A DNA stretch of 62,386 nucleotides, from contig NZ_JAQGLA010000040.1 in the NCBI RefSeq assembly GCF_027853915.1, forward strand, positions 1-62,386. The letters are read 5' to 3'. The notes under the pieces were generated by a model, which did no database searches, was not told where the DNA came from, and saw nothing but the letters and a program-made list of their open reading frames with translations. The stretch comes from Saccharopolyspora oryzae. Lineage in GTDB: Bacteria; Actinomycetota; Actinomycetes; Mycobacteriales; Pseudonocardiaceae. Shown in pieces: positions 28,671 through 37,087 of the stretch. Positions within the stretch are counted from its first letter, which is position 1. Each line of letters opens with the position of its first letter. Position numbers and translations under genes: made by a program.

Positions 28671-28690
28671 TGAGAGTCGAATGGCCCCGA
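28671..28690 (-). promoter_or_regulatory. Candidate DevR box upstream of hemerythrin-ATPase
   Basis: Minus-strand TCGGGGCCATTCGACTCTCA keeps GGGnC-n4-GnC, with 12 of 20 positions matching the mycobacterial consensus. It is about 96 bases upstream of the ATPase start. Confidence 0.35.
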
Positions 28691-28721
28691 TGTTGTCTTT
28701 GCGGGTGCTCCTGCCGGGAGT

Positions 28722-28979
28722 TCACGATGGGAGCGCGGTCAGGAACTCCACCGCCGATGCGGTCGTGGTGAGCTTGTCGTAGTCGTCTTCGTCGATGCGG
28801 GTACCGGCGGTGTTGCCGAGGGCTTCGACGAAGTTGAGGAAGTCCAGCGAGTCCAGTTCCAGTGCTTCGCGGAACTCTTCGTGGTCCTCCAGGTTGTCGA
28901 GGTCGGCTCCGGGTGCGGCTTTGCGGAGCGCGCCGTGCACCATCTCGCGTGCGTGGTCGGGTGTGATCGGTGGGGGCAT
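28722..28979 (-). CDS. Stand-alone acyl carrier protein
   Basis: 85 residues. Phosphopantetheine Ser44 lies in EALELDSLDFLNFVEALG; the acidic helical layout is that of an ACP. The ATG overlaps the stop of the E2 gene (TGATG), so it is the last cistron of the acs-E1-E2 operon and translationally coupled to E2. An ACP coupled to a 2-oxoacid dehydrogenase E2 is unusual and suggests a link between lipoyl-bound acyl groups and a pantetheine carrier; that link is inference. Confidence 0.85.
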   Translation of the reverse strand: MPPPITPDHAREMVHGALRKAAPGADLDNLEDHEEFREALELDSLDFLNFVEALGNTAGTRIDEDDYDKLTTTASAVEFLTALPS

Positions 28980-30262
28980 CACAGATTCTCCGGGTGTTGC
29001 AGGAACTTCTCGACGGCGGCGAGGTAGCGGGCGCCGGTGGCGCCGTCGGTGGCTCGGTGGTCGCCGGAGAGAGTCGCGGTGACCACGGGCCGGATGCCGA
29101 TGAGCTCGCCGACCGCCCACGGGCGTCTGACGATGGAGCCGAATCCGACCAGCGCGACTTGCGGTGGGTAGATCACGCCTTGAACGGATTCCGCGCCGAG
29201 TTCGCCGAGGTTGGTCGCGGTGATCGTGGCCGGCGTGGTGTCCGACGAGCGCAGACGGCCGGTGCGGGCCCGGGAGACCAGTTCGCGCAGACGCCGCATG
29301 ACGTCGGGGAGGGACAGCTGGGCGGCGTCGGCGATGGTGGGGGTGAGCAGACCGCCGCCGTGCAGGGAAACGGCCACTCCGAGGTGCACCGGTTCGGCGG
29401 GCCGGAAGCGGTCGTCGATCCAGTGCCCGTTGAGCTCGGGTACCTGACGAGCGGCCAGCGCGCCGGCCTTGAGCAGCAGTGCGGCAGGCACGATCCGGTT
29501 TGCCACCTCGACGTGGCGATTGCGCTCGTGGAGCCACTCGAGGGCGTCACCGAGGTCGATGGTGTTGGTGAGGTAGTAGTGGGGGATTTCGCGCTTCGAC
29601 TTGCTCATCAGCGCTGCGATGGCATGTCGCATGGCGTCGGTGTCCCGCTCGGCGGTCTGCGATCGTGCCGGTGCGGTCGGCGGTTGAGGTGCTGCGGCGC
29701 GGACGTCACGCGCCAGCACGGCGCCATTGGCGCCGGTTCCGGTCAGCAGACCGGGATCGACGCCGAGCTCGACGGCCAAGCGCCGGGCGTAAGGGGAGAT
29801 CCGCTGGCGTTCGCCCGCCCCGGGGCCGGCGGGCGGTTCGGCGTGGTGGATGACTGCCTCGACGTCGGCGTGGGTGATGGCGCCGTGATGTCCGGTGCCG
29901 CGGATCGACGCAAGATCGACCCCGTGCTGGGCGGCGAGCTTGCGCACCGGGGGAGTGGCGATCGGCCGGTGAGGTGGCGGTTCGGCGGCAGGTTCGGGTG
30001 GTGCGGGACCGGCCGGGGCTCCCTGCGCGCCGCCGGAGATGACCGCCATGGGGGCACCGACCGGCACCGTCTGACCTGGCTCCACGAGCAGGCGGTCGAT
30101 GACGCCGGTGTCGAAGCATTCGACTTCGATGATGGCCTTCTGCGTGTCCACCGCCGCGATCAGGTCTCCTTTGTGGACGGTGTCGCCGGGCCGGACGAGC
30201 CATTCGACGAGGGTGCCCTGGTCCATGTCCGCGCCGAGTGACGGCATCCGGAATTCCGCCAC
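28979..30262 (-). CDS. Dihydrolipoamide acyltransferase (E2)
   Basis: 427 residues. A lipoyl domain at about 1-75 (MPSLGADMDQGTLVEWLVRP; lipoyl Lys in AVDTQKAIIEVE), a Pro/Ala-rich linker, two peripheral-subunit-binding domains (PVRKLAAQHGVDLASIRGTG; SPYARRLAVELGVDPGLLTG), and a catalytic domain ending near TATLSGDHRATDGATGARY (HxxxDG). The GTG start is one base after the E1-beta stop. Two binding domains with one lipoyl domain is a slightly unusual layout. Substrate could be pyruvate, acetoin or branched-chain oxoacids. Confidence 0.92.
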   Translation of the reverse strand: MAEFRMPSLGADMDQGTLVEWLVRPGDTVHKGDLIAAVDTQKAIIEVECFDTGVIDRLLVEPGQTVPVGAPMAVISGGAQGAPAGPAPPEPAAEPPPHRPIATPPVRKLAAQHGVDLASIRGTGHHGAITHADVEAVIHHAEPPAGPGAGERQRISPYARRLAVELGVDPGLLTGTGANGAVLARDVRAAAPQPPTAPARSQTAERDTDAMRHAIAALMSKSKREIPHYYLTNTIDLGDALEWLHERNRHVEVANRIVPAALLLKAGALAARQVPELNGHWIDDRFRPAEPVHLGVAVSLHGGGLLTPTIADAAQLSLPDVMRRLRELVSRARTGRLRSSDTTPATITATNLGELGAESVQGVIYPPQVALVGFGSIVRRPWAVGELIGIRPVVTATLSGDHRATDGATGARYLAAVEKFLQHPENL

Positions 30263-30263
30263 G

Positions 30264-31244
30264 TCAGCTCACCGCCCGTCGCGCGGCGGCCACCACGTCC
30301 TCGGGTTGCGGAAGTGCGGCTTCTTCGAGGTGCTTGGCGTAGGGCATCGGTACCTCGGCGCTGCACACCCGCTCGACCGGGGCGTCGAGGTCGTAGAAGC
30401 AGTGCTCGGTGATGCGGGCGGTGATCTCGGCGGAGAGGCTGCCGCTGCGCCACCCCTCGTCGATCACGACCGCGCGGTGGGTGCGGCGTACCGAGTCGAG
30501 GATGGTCGGCTCGTCCAGCGGGCGCAGCGTGCGCAGGTCGATGATGTCCGCCTCGACGTGGTCGGCGGCGAGTTGTTCGGCGGCGGTCAGCGTTGTGGGC
30601 AGGGTGCCGCCGTAGGTGATGAGTGTTACGTCGGTTCCGTGGCGGCGGTGGGCGGCGGTGTCGATGTCGACGGGTTCGGCCGGGTCGTCGAGCTCGCCGG
30701 TGGCGTTGTAGAGCGAGCCGTGCTCGAACATCAGCACCGGGTCCGGGCAGGCGAGTGCCGGGCGCAGCATGCCGCGGGCGTCGGGGAGTGTGGCCGGGGC
30801 GATGATGCGCAGACCGGGGATGTGGGCGTACCAGCCTTCCAGGCTGTGGGAGTGCTGGGCGGCGAGCTGGCGTCCGGCTCCGGTGGTCATGCGGATGACC
30901 AGCGGAACGTTGAGCTGGCCGCCGGACATGTGCAGCAGGGTGGCGGCGTTGTTGAGGATTTGGTCGAGGGCGAGCAGGCTGAAGTTGACGGTCATGATCT
31001 CGACGATCGGTCGCATCCCGGCCAGGGCCGCGCCGATGCCGGCTCCGACGAAGGCGGACTCCGAAAGCGGGGTGTCCCGAATGCGCTCCGGGCCGAACTC
31101 CTCCAGGAGACCGAGGCTGACGGCGAAGCATCCGCCGTAGCGGCCGACGTCCTCGCCCATGAGGAACACCCGCTCGTCTTCGCGCAGCGCATCCCGCAAC
31201 GCCTCGCGGAGGGCATCGCGGTAAGTGCTCTGCGCTGAGCTCAT
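30264..31244 (-). CDS. 2-oxoacid (pyruvate/acetoin-type) dehydrogenase E1 beta subunit
   Basis: 326 residues, transketolase pyrimidine-type domain then C-terminal domain. Motifs: [76 protein letters not shown]. Forms an alpha2beta2 thiamine-diphosphate E1 with the next gene upstream. Strong ribosome site (GGAGAGGCGGAACTGC). A 132-base gap separates it from E1 alpha, so a secondary promoter is possible. Confidence 0.92.
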   Translation of the reverse strand: MSSAQSTYRDALREALRDALREDERVFLMGEDVGRYGGCFAVSLGLLEEFGPERIRDTPLSESAFVGAGIGAALAGMRPIVEIMTVNFSLLALDQILNNAATLLHMSGGQLNVPLVIRMTTGAGRQLAAQHSHSLEGWYAHIPGLRIIAPATLPDARGMLRPALACPDPVLMFEHGSLYNATGELDDPAEPVDIDTAAHRRHGTDVTLITYGGTLPTTLTAAEQLAADHVEADIIDLRTLRPLDEPTILDSVRRTHRAVVIDEGWRSGSLSAEITARITEHCFYDLDAPVERVCSAEVPMPYAKHLEEAALPQPEDVVAAARRAVS

Positions 31245-31376
31245 GCAGTTCCGCCTCTCCGTGATTCACAGTGGTGGTTGCGTTCGGTGTCGATCTTGCA
31301 TTCCGCAGTTTCTTGTGGCTGGTTTGCGTCACGTTCCTCTGAGGTGCGGTTGAGCAGGACCGGGGTTGACACGGGG

Positions 31377-32363
31377 CTACTCGCTGTAGACGAATCGGGT
31401 CAGGTCCGCTGCTGGTTCGAGGGGGCCGGTGCGGGCTTCGGCCACTGCCTGGTCCAGTTCGGCGTCCACCTCGGAGTCCAGGGTCGCTCGGGCGTCGTCG
31501 TCGAGGTCGCCGTCGGTGCGCATCCGGGCGGTGAGCCGGTCGATCGGGTCGAGCTGCTTCCACTGCTCGACCTCGGCCTTGTCCCGGTAGCGTTCGGCGT
31601 CGTACATCGAGTGCGCCCGGAACCGGTAGGTCCGCAGTTCCAGGAAGCACGGCCCCGGGCTGGCGCGCATGGTCTCCACCGCGCGGTTCCCCGCAGCCGC
31701 TACTGCTTCGACGTCCATGCCGTCGACGGCCCATGACGGCATTCCGTAGGAGCTCGCTCGCAGCGCCAGATCGGTTTCGGCCTGTGCTCTGGCCAGTGCG
31801 GTGCCCATGGCGTAGAGGTTGTTCTCGCAGCTGAACAGGACCGGAAGCCGCCACAGCGCGGCGAGGTTCAGGCATTCGTGGAACTCACCTTCGGCGACTG
31901 CGCCGTCGCCGAACAGGCATGCGGTGACCTGCGGCCGGTCGCGCATGGCATCGGCGAGCGCGAGCCCGACGGCGATCGGCAGCCCGCCGCCGACGATGGC
32001 GTTGCCGCCGTAGAACCGGCGGGAGACGTCGAAGAGGTGCATCGACCCGCCGCGGCCACGGCTGCACCCGGTGGTTCGGCCGAACATCTCGGCCATCACC
32101 GAGACCATCGGCACACCACGAGCCAGGGCATGACCGTGTTCGCGATAGGTCGACACCACGGCGTCGTCGGGGCTGAGCGCCTGCATCAGCCCGGCGGCCA
32201 CGGCTTCCTCGCCGATGTAGAGGTGCATGAATCCGCGGATCTCCGCGGCGCTGTAGAGCTCGACGCAACGCTCTTCGAAGCGCCGGATCCGCACCATCTG
32301 CCGCAGCAGTTCGGTGCGCTGCTTGGCCTTCGCGCCGGTTGCCGATGTCTCTCGTCGGTTCAT
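31377..32363 (-). CDS. 2-oxoacid (pyruvate/acetoin-type) dehydrogenase E1 alpha subunit
   Basis: 328 residues. Thiamine-diphosphate motif [20 protein letters not shown] followed by [11 protein letters not shown]; phosphorylation-loop-like [33 protein letters not shown] 32363 overlaps the upstream ligase stop by four bases (ATGA), so these genes are coupled. Acetoin dehydrogenase and PDH E1 alpha cannot be told apart safely here. No lipoamide dehydrogenase (E3) gene is present, so E3 must come from elsewhere. Confidence 0.92.
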   Translation of the reverse strand: MNRRETSATGAKAKQRTELLRQMVRIRRFEERCVELYSAAEIRGFMHLYIGEEAVAAGLMQALSPDDAVVSTYREHGHALARGVPMVSVMAEMFGRTTGCSRGRGGSMHLFDVSRRFYGGNAIVGGGLPIAVGLALADAMRDRPQVTACLFGDGAVAEGEFHECLNLAALWRLPVLFSCENNLYAMGTALARAQAETDLALRASSYGMPSWAVDGMDVEAVAAAGNRAVETMRASPGPCFLELRTYRFRAHSMYDAERYRDKAEVEQWKQLDPIDRLTARMRTDGDLDDDARATLDSEVDAELDQAVAEARTGPLEPAADLTRFVYSE

Positions 32364-34132
32364 CGAGCCTTCTCCAACGTGGACAGGTCGCCTTCCGGCA
32401 GCCCGAGTTCTCGTGCTTTGAGCAGCCTGCGCATGACCTTGCCGCTGCGGGTGTGCGGGAGGTCGTCGTCGAAGGTGAGCTCCTTGGGGGCCACGGCACC
32501 GAGTTGACGCCGTCCGAAGGCCAGCAGCTCGGTGCGCAGCTCTTCGCTCGGGGCGTGCCCGGGGCGCAGGGACACGAACGCCTTCACCAGTTCCCCGGCC
32601 ATCGGGTCCGGCTTGCCGATCACGCCGGCTTCGGCCACCGCGGGATGTTCCATCAGCGCGCTTTCGACCTCGAAGGGCCCGACGAGGTGTCCGGCGGACT
32701 TGATCACGTCGTCGGCCCGCCCGACGAACCAGTAGTAGCCGTCGGCGTCCCGCGCGGCGATGTCCCCGGTGAGGTACCAACCGCCGGCGAAGGAGGCGGC
32801 GTAACGGGCCTCGTCGTGCAGGTACCCGCGGAACATCGAGGGCCACCCAGGGCGCAGCGCCAGTTCTCCCTCGACGTCGGCACCGGTCAGTTCTCGAACC
32901 TCGCCGCCGTGGACGAGTGCGCGACCGTCCTCGCCGCGTTCCAGCAGGGCTGCGTCGATCCCGGGCACCGGGCGCCCCATGGACCCTGGCCGGATCTCCT
33001 CGCTCGGGTAGTTGCTGATCATGATTGCGCCGGTCTCCGTCTGCCACCAGTTGTCGTGGACCGGCAGTCCCAGCACTTCCTGGCCCCACACGACGACTTC
33101 GGGATTGAGCGGTTCGCCGACGCTGGCGATGTAGCGCAGGGCGGACAGGTCGTAGCGGGACGCCAGTTCGGGTCCGTGCCGCATCAACATCCGCAGCGCG
33201 GTCGGGGCGGTGTACCAGACGGTGACGCGTTGCTCGGCGAGCACGTGGTACCAGCGCCGCGCGTCGAACTCACCTTCATCACTGACCACGGTCGCCCCAT
33301 GCGTCAAGGGCGCGATGATCCCGTACGAGGTACCGGTGACCCATCCCGGATCCGCGGTGCACCAGAACACGTCATCCGGTCGCAGGTCGAGCGCCTGCGC
33401 TGCGGTGGTGTGGTGGGCGACCACCGCTTCGTGGACGTGCACCGCGCCCTTGGGGGCTCCGGTGGTGCCGCTGGTGAAGTGCAGCAACGCCCAGTCCTCC
33501 AGGGATGTCGACGGGATGTCGAAGGCGGGATCGGCATGTGCGAGGGCATCGGCCAAGTCGGTGGTTCCGGGCTCGGCGGTGGGCTCGCCCACCAGGAAGA
33601 CATGCCGGAGGTCTGGCAGGGCCGAGCGGAGTTGCCGGATCTTGTTCCGGTACAGGCGGTAGGTGGTGACCAGCACGGCACCGCCGCCGATCCGCAGCCG
33701 GTCGAACACCGGCTGCGGGCCGAAGGCGGAGAACAACGGCGCGAGAACGCAGTCGGCCTTCAGGGTTCCGAGCGCTGCGGTGTACAGCGCTGGGACGCGT
33801 CCTAGGAGGGTGAACACGCGTTCGCCCCGTTGGACGCCGTGCTCGCGCAGCACGTTGGCGAACTTGCCGGTCTGGTCCCGCAACTCGGCGTAGTCGATCT
33901 CCGTCACCTGGTCTTGCTTGTCCACGCAACGCAGGGCCGTGGCTTGCGCTCGTACGCCAGCGGCGTGCCGGTCCACGGCTTCGTGAGCGATGTTCAGCCC
34001 TCGCCCACCGGGCAGGCCGGAGAGCTGGGAGCGAGCCGTTGCCCAGTCGAACTCAGCCCGGGCCTGCTCGTAATCACCGAGGTTCGGCCGGGCGCTCAGC
34101 TCACATGGCTTGCTGATGGGCGCCCACCGCAT
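32360..34132 (-). CDS. acsA: Acetyl-CoA synthetase-like AMP-forming ligase
   Basis: 590 residues, close in size to Bacillus-type AcsA. Adenylation motifs: [60 protein letters not shown], and the catalytic C-terminal Lys in [14 protein letters not shown], a known acetylation target in relatives. Activates acetate or another short acid to acyl-CoA. Start ATG 34132, with AGGGG upstream; GTG 34135 is adjacent. It heads an operon ligase-E1alpha-E1beta-E2-ACP, all overlapping or nearly so. Confidence 0.9.
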   Translation of the reverse strand: MRWAPISKPCELSARPNLGDYEQARAEFDWATARSQLSGLPGGRGLNIAHEAVDRHAAGVRAQATALRCVDKQDQVTEIDYAELRDQTGKFANVLREHGVQRGERVFTLLGRVPALYTAALGTLKADCVLAPLFSAFGPQPVFDRLRIGGGAVLVTTYRLYRNKIRQLRSALPDLRHVFLVGEPTAEPGTTDLADALAHADPAFDIPSTSLEDWALLHFTSGTTGAPKGAVHVHEAVVAHHTTAAQALDLRPDDVFWCTADPGWVTGTSYGIIAPLTHGATVVSDEGEFDARRWYHVLAEQRVTVWYTAPTALRMLMRHGPELASRYDLSALRYIASVGEPLNPEVVVWGQEVLGLPVHDNWWQTETGAIMISNYPSEEIRPGSMGRPVPGIDAALLERGEDGRALVHGGEVRELTGADVEGELALRPGWPSMFRGYLHDEARYAASFAGGWYLTGDIAARDADGYYWFVGRADDVIKSAGHLVGPFEVESALMEHPAVAEAGVIGKPDPMAGELVKAFVSLRPGHAPSEELRTELLAFGRRQLGAVAPKELTFDDDLPHTRSGKVMRRLLKARELGLPEGDLSTLEKAR

Positions 34133-34247
34133 CACGTCCCCTCTCCCCGTCCTCGTGACCAGGTAATCCCGCAGCCTGCCCGGTCGCTAGAGGACAACGG
34201 CACTCACGGGATGGACGCGCTACCGAGGGAGTTCCGGCGGGTCATCG

Positions 34248-34619
34248 TCAGAGCCATGTTTCGATCGCGAGGAGGTCGCGCATGGAGATGACGCCGATGA
34301 CCATGTGCCCTTGCTTCACCGGCAGGTGGCGGACTCCGGCGTCGAGCATCCGGCGTGCGACGTCCTTGGTGTCGTCGCTGACGGTCGCTGTTTCGAGCTG
34401 CTGGGTGGCGAACGAGAGGGCCGTCGACTCCTGCGGATCAGCTCGTTCCGCGATCGCCCGGACCACGTCGCGCTCGGAGATGATGCCGACGATCCGTTCG
34501 TTGTCCAGCACGGCGAGGGCTCCGACGTGATCATCTGTCATCTTCCGGGCCACTTCGGCGAGCGGATCCGATGCCTCGCAGGTCAACGTCCCGACGTGGA
34601 AGACTTCATCGACTCGCAC
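34248..34619 (-). CDS. CBS-pair protein (Hrp1-like)
   Basis: 123 residues, GTG start with GGGGAGGGAAGCC upstream. Two CBS motifs: DPLAEVARKMTDDHVGALAV ... GIISERDVVRAIAER, and DDTKDVARRMLDAGVRHLPV ... GVISMRDLLAIETWL. Similar in size and layout to Rv2626c (Hrp1), a DosR-regulated CBS protein. It lies 65 bases after hsp20 and 115 bases before the ligase operon, all in one direction, so it may be read from the hsp20 promoter. Confidence 0.9.
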   Translation of the reverse strand: MRVDEVFHVGTLTCEASDPLAEVARKMTDDHVGALAVLDNERIVGIISERDVVRAIAERADPQESTALSFATQQLETATVSDDTKDVARRMLDAGVRHLPVKQGHMVIGVISMRDLLAIETWL

Positions 34620-34684
34620 GGCTTCCCTCCCCTTCAGCCGGTGGTTGGGCGAGCGGTCGTCCGGGCTGGGCGGCGGGCGTCCGG

Positions 34685-35092
34685 TCACTGCCCTTTGCGG
34701 GCCACCGGGATCTCCTTGCGCGCCTCGGCTTCTCGGCGTGGCATGCGGATGGTGAGGATGCCCGCCTCGTATTCGGCTTTGACGTCGTCGGTGTTGCAGT
34801 TGGTCGGCAGCAGCAGGGTGCGGCTGAACCTGCCGTAGTGGAACTCGCTGTGGCGTTCCGAACGTTCTTCGTGCTTGCGTTCGGCGTTGATCTTGAGCTG
34901 GTTGCCTTCGACGTTGATGTGGATGTCCTTGTCGGGGTCCACACCGGGAAGTTCGCACCGGACCACGAACTCGTCCTTCTCGGTGTAGGCCTCCACCCGC
35001 ATCGTGTGGCGTTCGCCGAAGGGCCACTCGGTTTCGAACATCTGGAAGATGTCCGGCAGGCCCAGGCCAGATCGGGGCTGCAAGCTGGTCAT
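34685..35092 (-). CDS. Hsp20/alpha-crystallin small heat shock protein
   Basis: 135 residues. Alpha-crystallin domain: HTMRVEAYTEKDEFVVRCEL, PGVDPDKDIHINVEGNQLKI, and C-terminal ILTIRMPRREAEARKEIPV. Start MTSLQPRSGLG with GGGAGGACATC upstream. It corresponds to HspX/Acr (Rv2031c), the hallmark DosR target, or to the broader Acr family; the N-terminus is short. A good candidate DevR box lies about 60-80 bases upstream. Confidence 0.93.
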   Translation of the reverse strand: MTSLQPRSGLGLPDIFQMFETEWPFGERHTMRVEAYTEKDEFVVRCELPGVDPDKDIHINVEGNQLKINAERKHEERSERHSEFHYGRFSRTLLLPTNCNTDDVKAEYEAGILTIRMPRREAEARKEIPVARKGQ

Positions 35093-35151
35093 GATGTCCT
35101 CCCGAGGCGAAAGGTGCCTGGACTCAGCGTCCGTCAGGCAAGCACCGGGGG

Positions 35152-35171
35152 CTAGGGCCGACCGGCCCGTT
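35152..35171 (-). promoter_or_regulatory. Candidate DevR box upstream of hsp20
   Basis: Plus strand CTAGGGCCGACCGGCCCGTT has the full palindromic core GGGCC-GACC-GGCCC (GGGnC-n4-GnCCC). It is the best symmetric site I found and sits before the gene most expected to be DevR-controlled. Confidence 0.55.
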
Positions 35172-35447
35172 CCCGCCAGACGAGCAGTGGGCATGCCGAT
35201 CGGGCTGAGCGAGAAACCGTTGGCGCTGAGATGAGCTGGGATACCAGGTGGAATCCCGAGTTGTGCGACCTCGGCGCAGCCGTACGGTCGAGGTGAGGGG
35301 AGGCCTTGAACGGGCTTGCTCGGTGAGTAGTTGCGTTACCTGCGCTGCGCTCGGCGGGCGCGTCTTGCGGTATGTGACACCGTACTCGGTACCCACCCGA
35401 ATTCGCAGTTTCCTGCCAGCTCCGCGATCGACTTCGGGAGATGCCAG

Positions 35448-36263
35448 ATGAAGCCCAGAACTGGAGCGTCACGAGCGCCCTTCGTCGCACCGGGCGGTGT
35501 CGGAAAGGCGATGGATCTGGAGCGGCTCGGTTCCGCCGATCTCGCGGCGGACTTCCTGTCCTGGTACCGCGAATTCTCCGCGTCCCGCAGCACCACATCC
35601 CTGGCCCACCACTACGTGGCCTACCGGGCGTTCGTCCGCGCGAAGGTCGCGTGCCTGCGATGTGCGCAGGGGGCGGATGCGGCAGCGGACGCGGTGGCTC
35701 TGACCGCCATCGCCCTGCGCCACCTGCGCACCGCGCAGATCAGGCTGGTCCTGGTGGGTGGGCTTCCGGGAACGGGTAAGACGACCGTGGCCGGCGCGCT
35801 GGCCGATCGCGTGTGCGCTGTCATGCTCCGCACCGACCAGCTCCGCCGCGAGCTCCCCGGTGCTGCTCAGCTCGCCGCACATGCGGGATGCGGACGAGGC
35901 CTGTACGACAGCGACAACGTCCACGGCACCTACAGCGAAATGCTCACGCGCGCCCGGACTCTGCTCGCGCACGGGGAGAACGTGGTGCTGGACGCGAGAT
36001 GGAGCAATGCCGAGGAACGCGAAGCGGCCAGGGCGGTGGCGCGCGAAATATCTGCCGCACCGTCCGAGTTGCACTGCGTTGCGCCGGCCGAGATCAGCGA
36101 AGCCCGCATCACCGCCAGAACTGACGACGCCTCGGATGCGACAGCGGAGATCGCTGCGCGCATGGCACGTCAATTCGCGGTCTGGCCCCAAGCAACCCGC
36201 ATCGACACCTCGGGGCGCCCGGACACAGCAGTATCCGAAGCCTGCGAAGCACTGGAACCCTGA
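35448..36263 (+). CDS. P-loop kinase-like protein, N-truncated relative of Rv2004c
   Basis: 271 residues. The C-terminal P-loop domain shows VLVGGLPGTGKTTVAGALA, LRTDQLRREL and VVLDARWSNAEERE. The part before it (LAHHYVAYRAFVRAKVACLR) is the tail of the phosphotransferase-like domain that forms the first half of Rv2004c (about 500 residues). Here only the tail is left, and no upstream remnant is visible in 35172-35447. So it is either a shortened active form or a 5'-deleted gene with a new start (MKPRTGASRAP). ATG 35448 has GGGAG upstream. Confidence 0.78.
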   Translation: MKPRTGASRAPFVAPGGVGKAMDLERLGSADLAADFLSWYREFSASRSTTSLAHHYVAYRAFVRAKVACLRCAQGADAAADAVALTAIALRHLRTAQIRLVLVGGLPGTGKTTVAGALADRVCAVMLRTDQLRRELPGAAQLAAHAGCGRGLYDSDNVHGTYSEMLTRARTLLAHGENVVLDARWSNAEEREAARAVAREISAAPSELHCVAPAEISEARITARTDDASDATAEIAARMARQFAVWPQATRIDTSGRPDTAVSEACEALEP

Positions 36264-36275
36264 TTGCGGGCGGCA

Positions 36276-36395
36276 TCAGCAGGTCTTCGGGTTCTCGGGA
36301 GGGGAGATTTCCGCCGGGGGCGCTGGATCCAGCAGGTGACGGTGGAAGAAGTTGAAGATCCGATCCCAAGTGCCTGCTGCCGACTCGTGGTGGCC
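36276..36395 (-). pseudogene. C-terminal fragment of an alpha/beta hydrolase-like protein
   Basis: GHHESAAGTWDRIFNFFHRH and LL read as the end of a prolyl-oligopeptidase- or dienelactone-type hydrolase, followed by a 17-residue tail. The catalytic parts are missing. It lies just after the Rv2004c-like gene on the opposite strand. Confidence 0.4.
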
Positions 36396-36495
36396 CAGTC
36401 GCCGGGGGATTGAACCCCTGGACATGGCCGTCATCGGCCGACTTTGATGCGGAATGAAGCCAAGTGCGGGCCCGTGGTGATCTCGACGGTGCAAA

Positions 36496-36624
36496 GCTCT
36501 GTCCTATGTGGAGTGAATTGAGGGCGATCGCCAGCATCGGGAGGCAGCAGACGATCATCATCCAGTGGTGCCACCCGCGGTGCTTGCCGCCGGTGCCATG
36601 CTCGGGGCCAGACGAGCTGGTCAT
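36496..36624 (-). pseudogene. Truncated small DUF2933-like membrane protein
   Basis: Good start (GGAGGCTTGCG before ATG) and N-terminus with GWHHWMMIVCCLPMLAIAL, like DUF2933 small copper-region membrane proteins. After about 43 residues the frame runs into sequence without coding character. Probably a deletion remnant. The stretch 36396-36495 holds no other recognisable gene. Confidence 0.45.
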
Positions 36625-36694
36625 CGCAAGCCTCCACAACGACAACTGGACTCGCGGGGTGCACCCACTGATTCCGGGTTCGGCAAGGGACGCC

Positions 36695-36937
36695 TTATGG
36701 CGTTCTGTGTTCCAGCGAGGCCGGGGTGTAGCCGAGACTGCGGTACAGCGGGCAATGTCCCAGTGCACCGGTGACTGCGAGATCGGCTCCCGCCAGTGCC
36801 AGCAGGATGTCCAGGGCGATCGCAAGGAGCCCGGAGGTCGACGTCAACAGCAGCGCACCCGCGAGGATCGCGGCAAGGCCGACCACGACACGACCGACTC
36901 GCTCCGGCGGGGTGATGTTCAGAACGGGGCGCCTCAT
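36695..36937 (-). CDS. YgaP-like (DUF2892) small membrane protein
   Basis: 80 residues. ITPPERVGRVVVGLAAILAG, then a second hydrophobic helix (LAIALDILLALAGADLAVTG) and HCPLYRSLGY, the pattern of YgaP-family membrane anchors (rhodanese-associated). Start ATG 36937 with AGGGAGGTACCC. Divergent from the copper ATPase gene; it may share its control. Confidence 0.8.
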   Translation of the reverse strand: MRRPVLNITPPERVGRVVVGLAAILAGALLLTSTSGLLAIALDILLALAGADLAVTGALGHCPLYRSLGYTPASLEHRTP

Positions 36938-36987
36938 GGGTACCTCCCTGGCGTACAGCCCCAGCGTTAGCGGGGCCGAGCCGGCCA

Positions 36988-37007
36988 GTAGAGGCGAACG
37001 GCCCTGG
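36988..37007 (-). promoter_or_regulatory. Weak candidate DevR box between YgaP-like and copper ATPase genes
   Basis: Minus strand CCAGGGCCGTTCGCCTCTAC keeps GGGnC-n4-GnC with imperfect second half. It lies about 50 bases before the YgaP-like start. Low information. Confidence 0.25.
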
Positions 37008-37087
37008 CTACTCGGAGGCCGGGCGACGCGCCTCAGCGACATGTGAGGCGCTCGTTGACGAGGGCGCTGTTCCAGTGAGAGGTCCAC

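Noticed and set aside
35120..35132. GGACTCAGCGTCC upstream of hsp20 as a second DevR box
   Set aside because: GGAC/GTCC arms are spaced by five rather than four bases, and the outer positions do not match.
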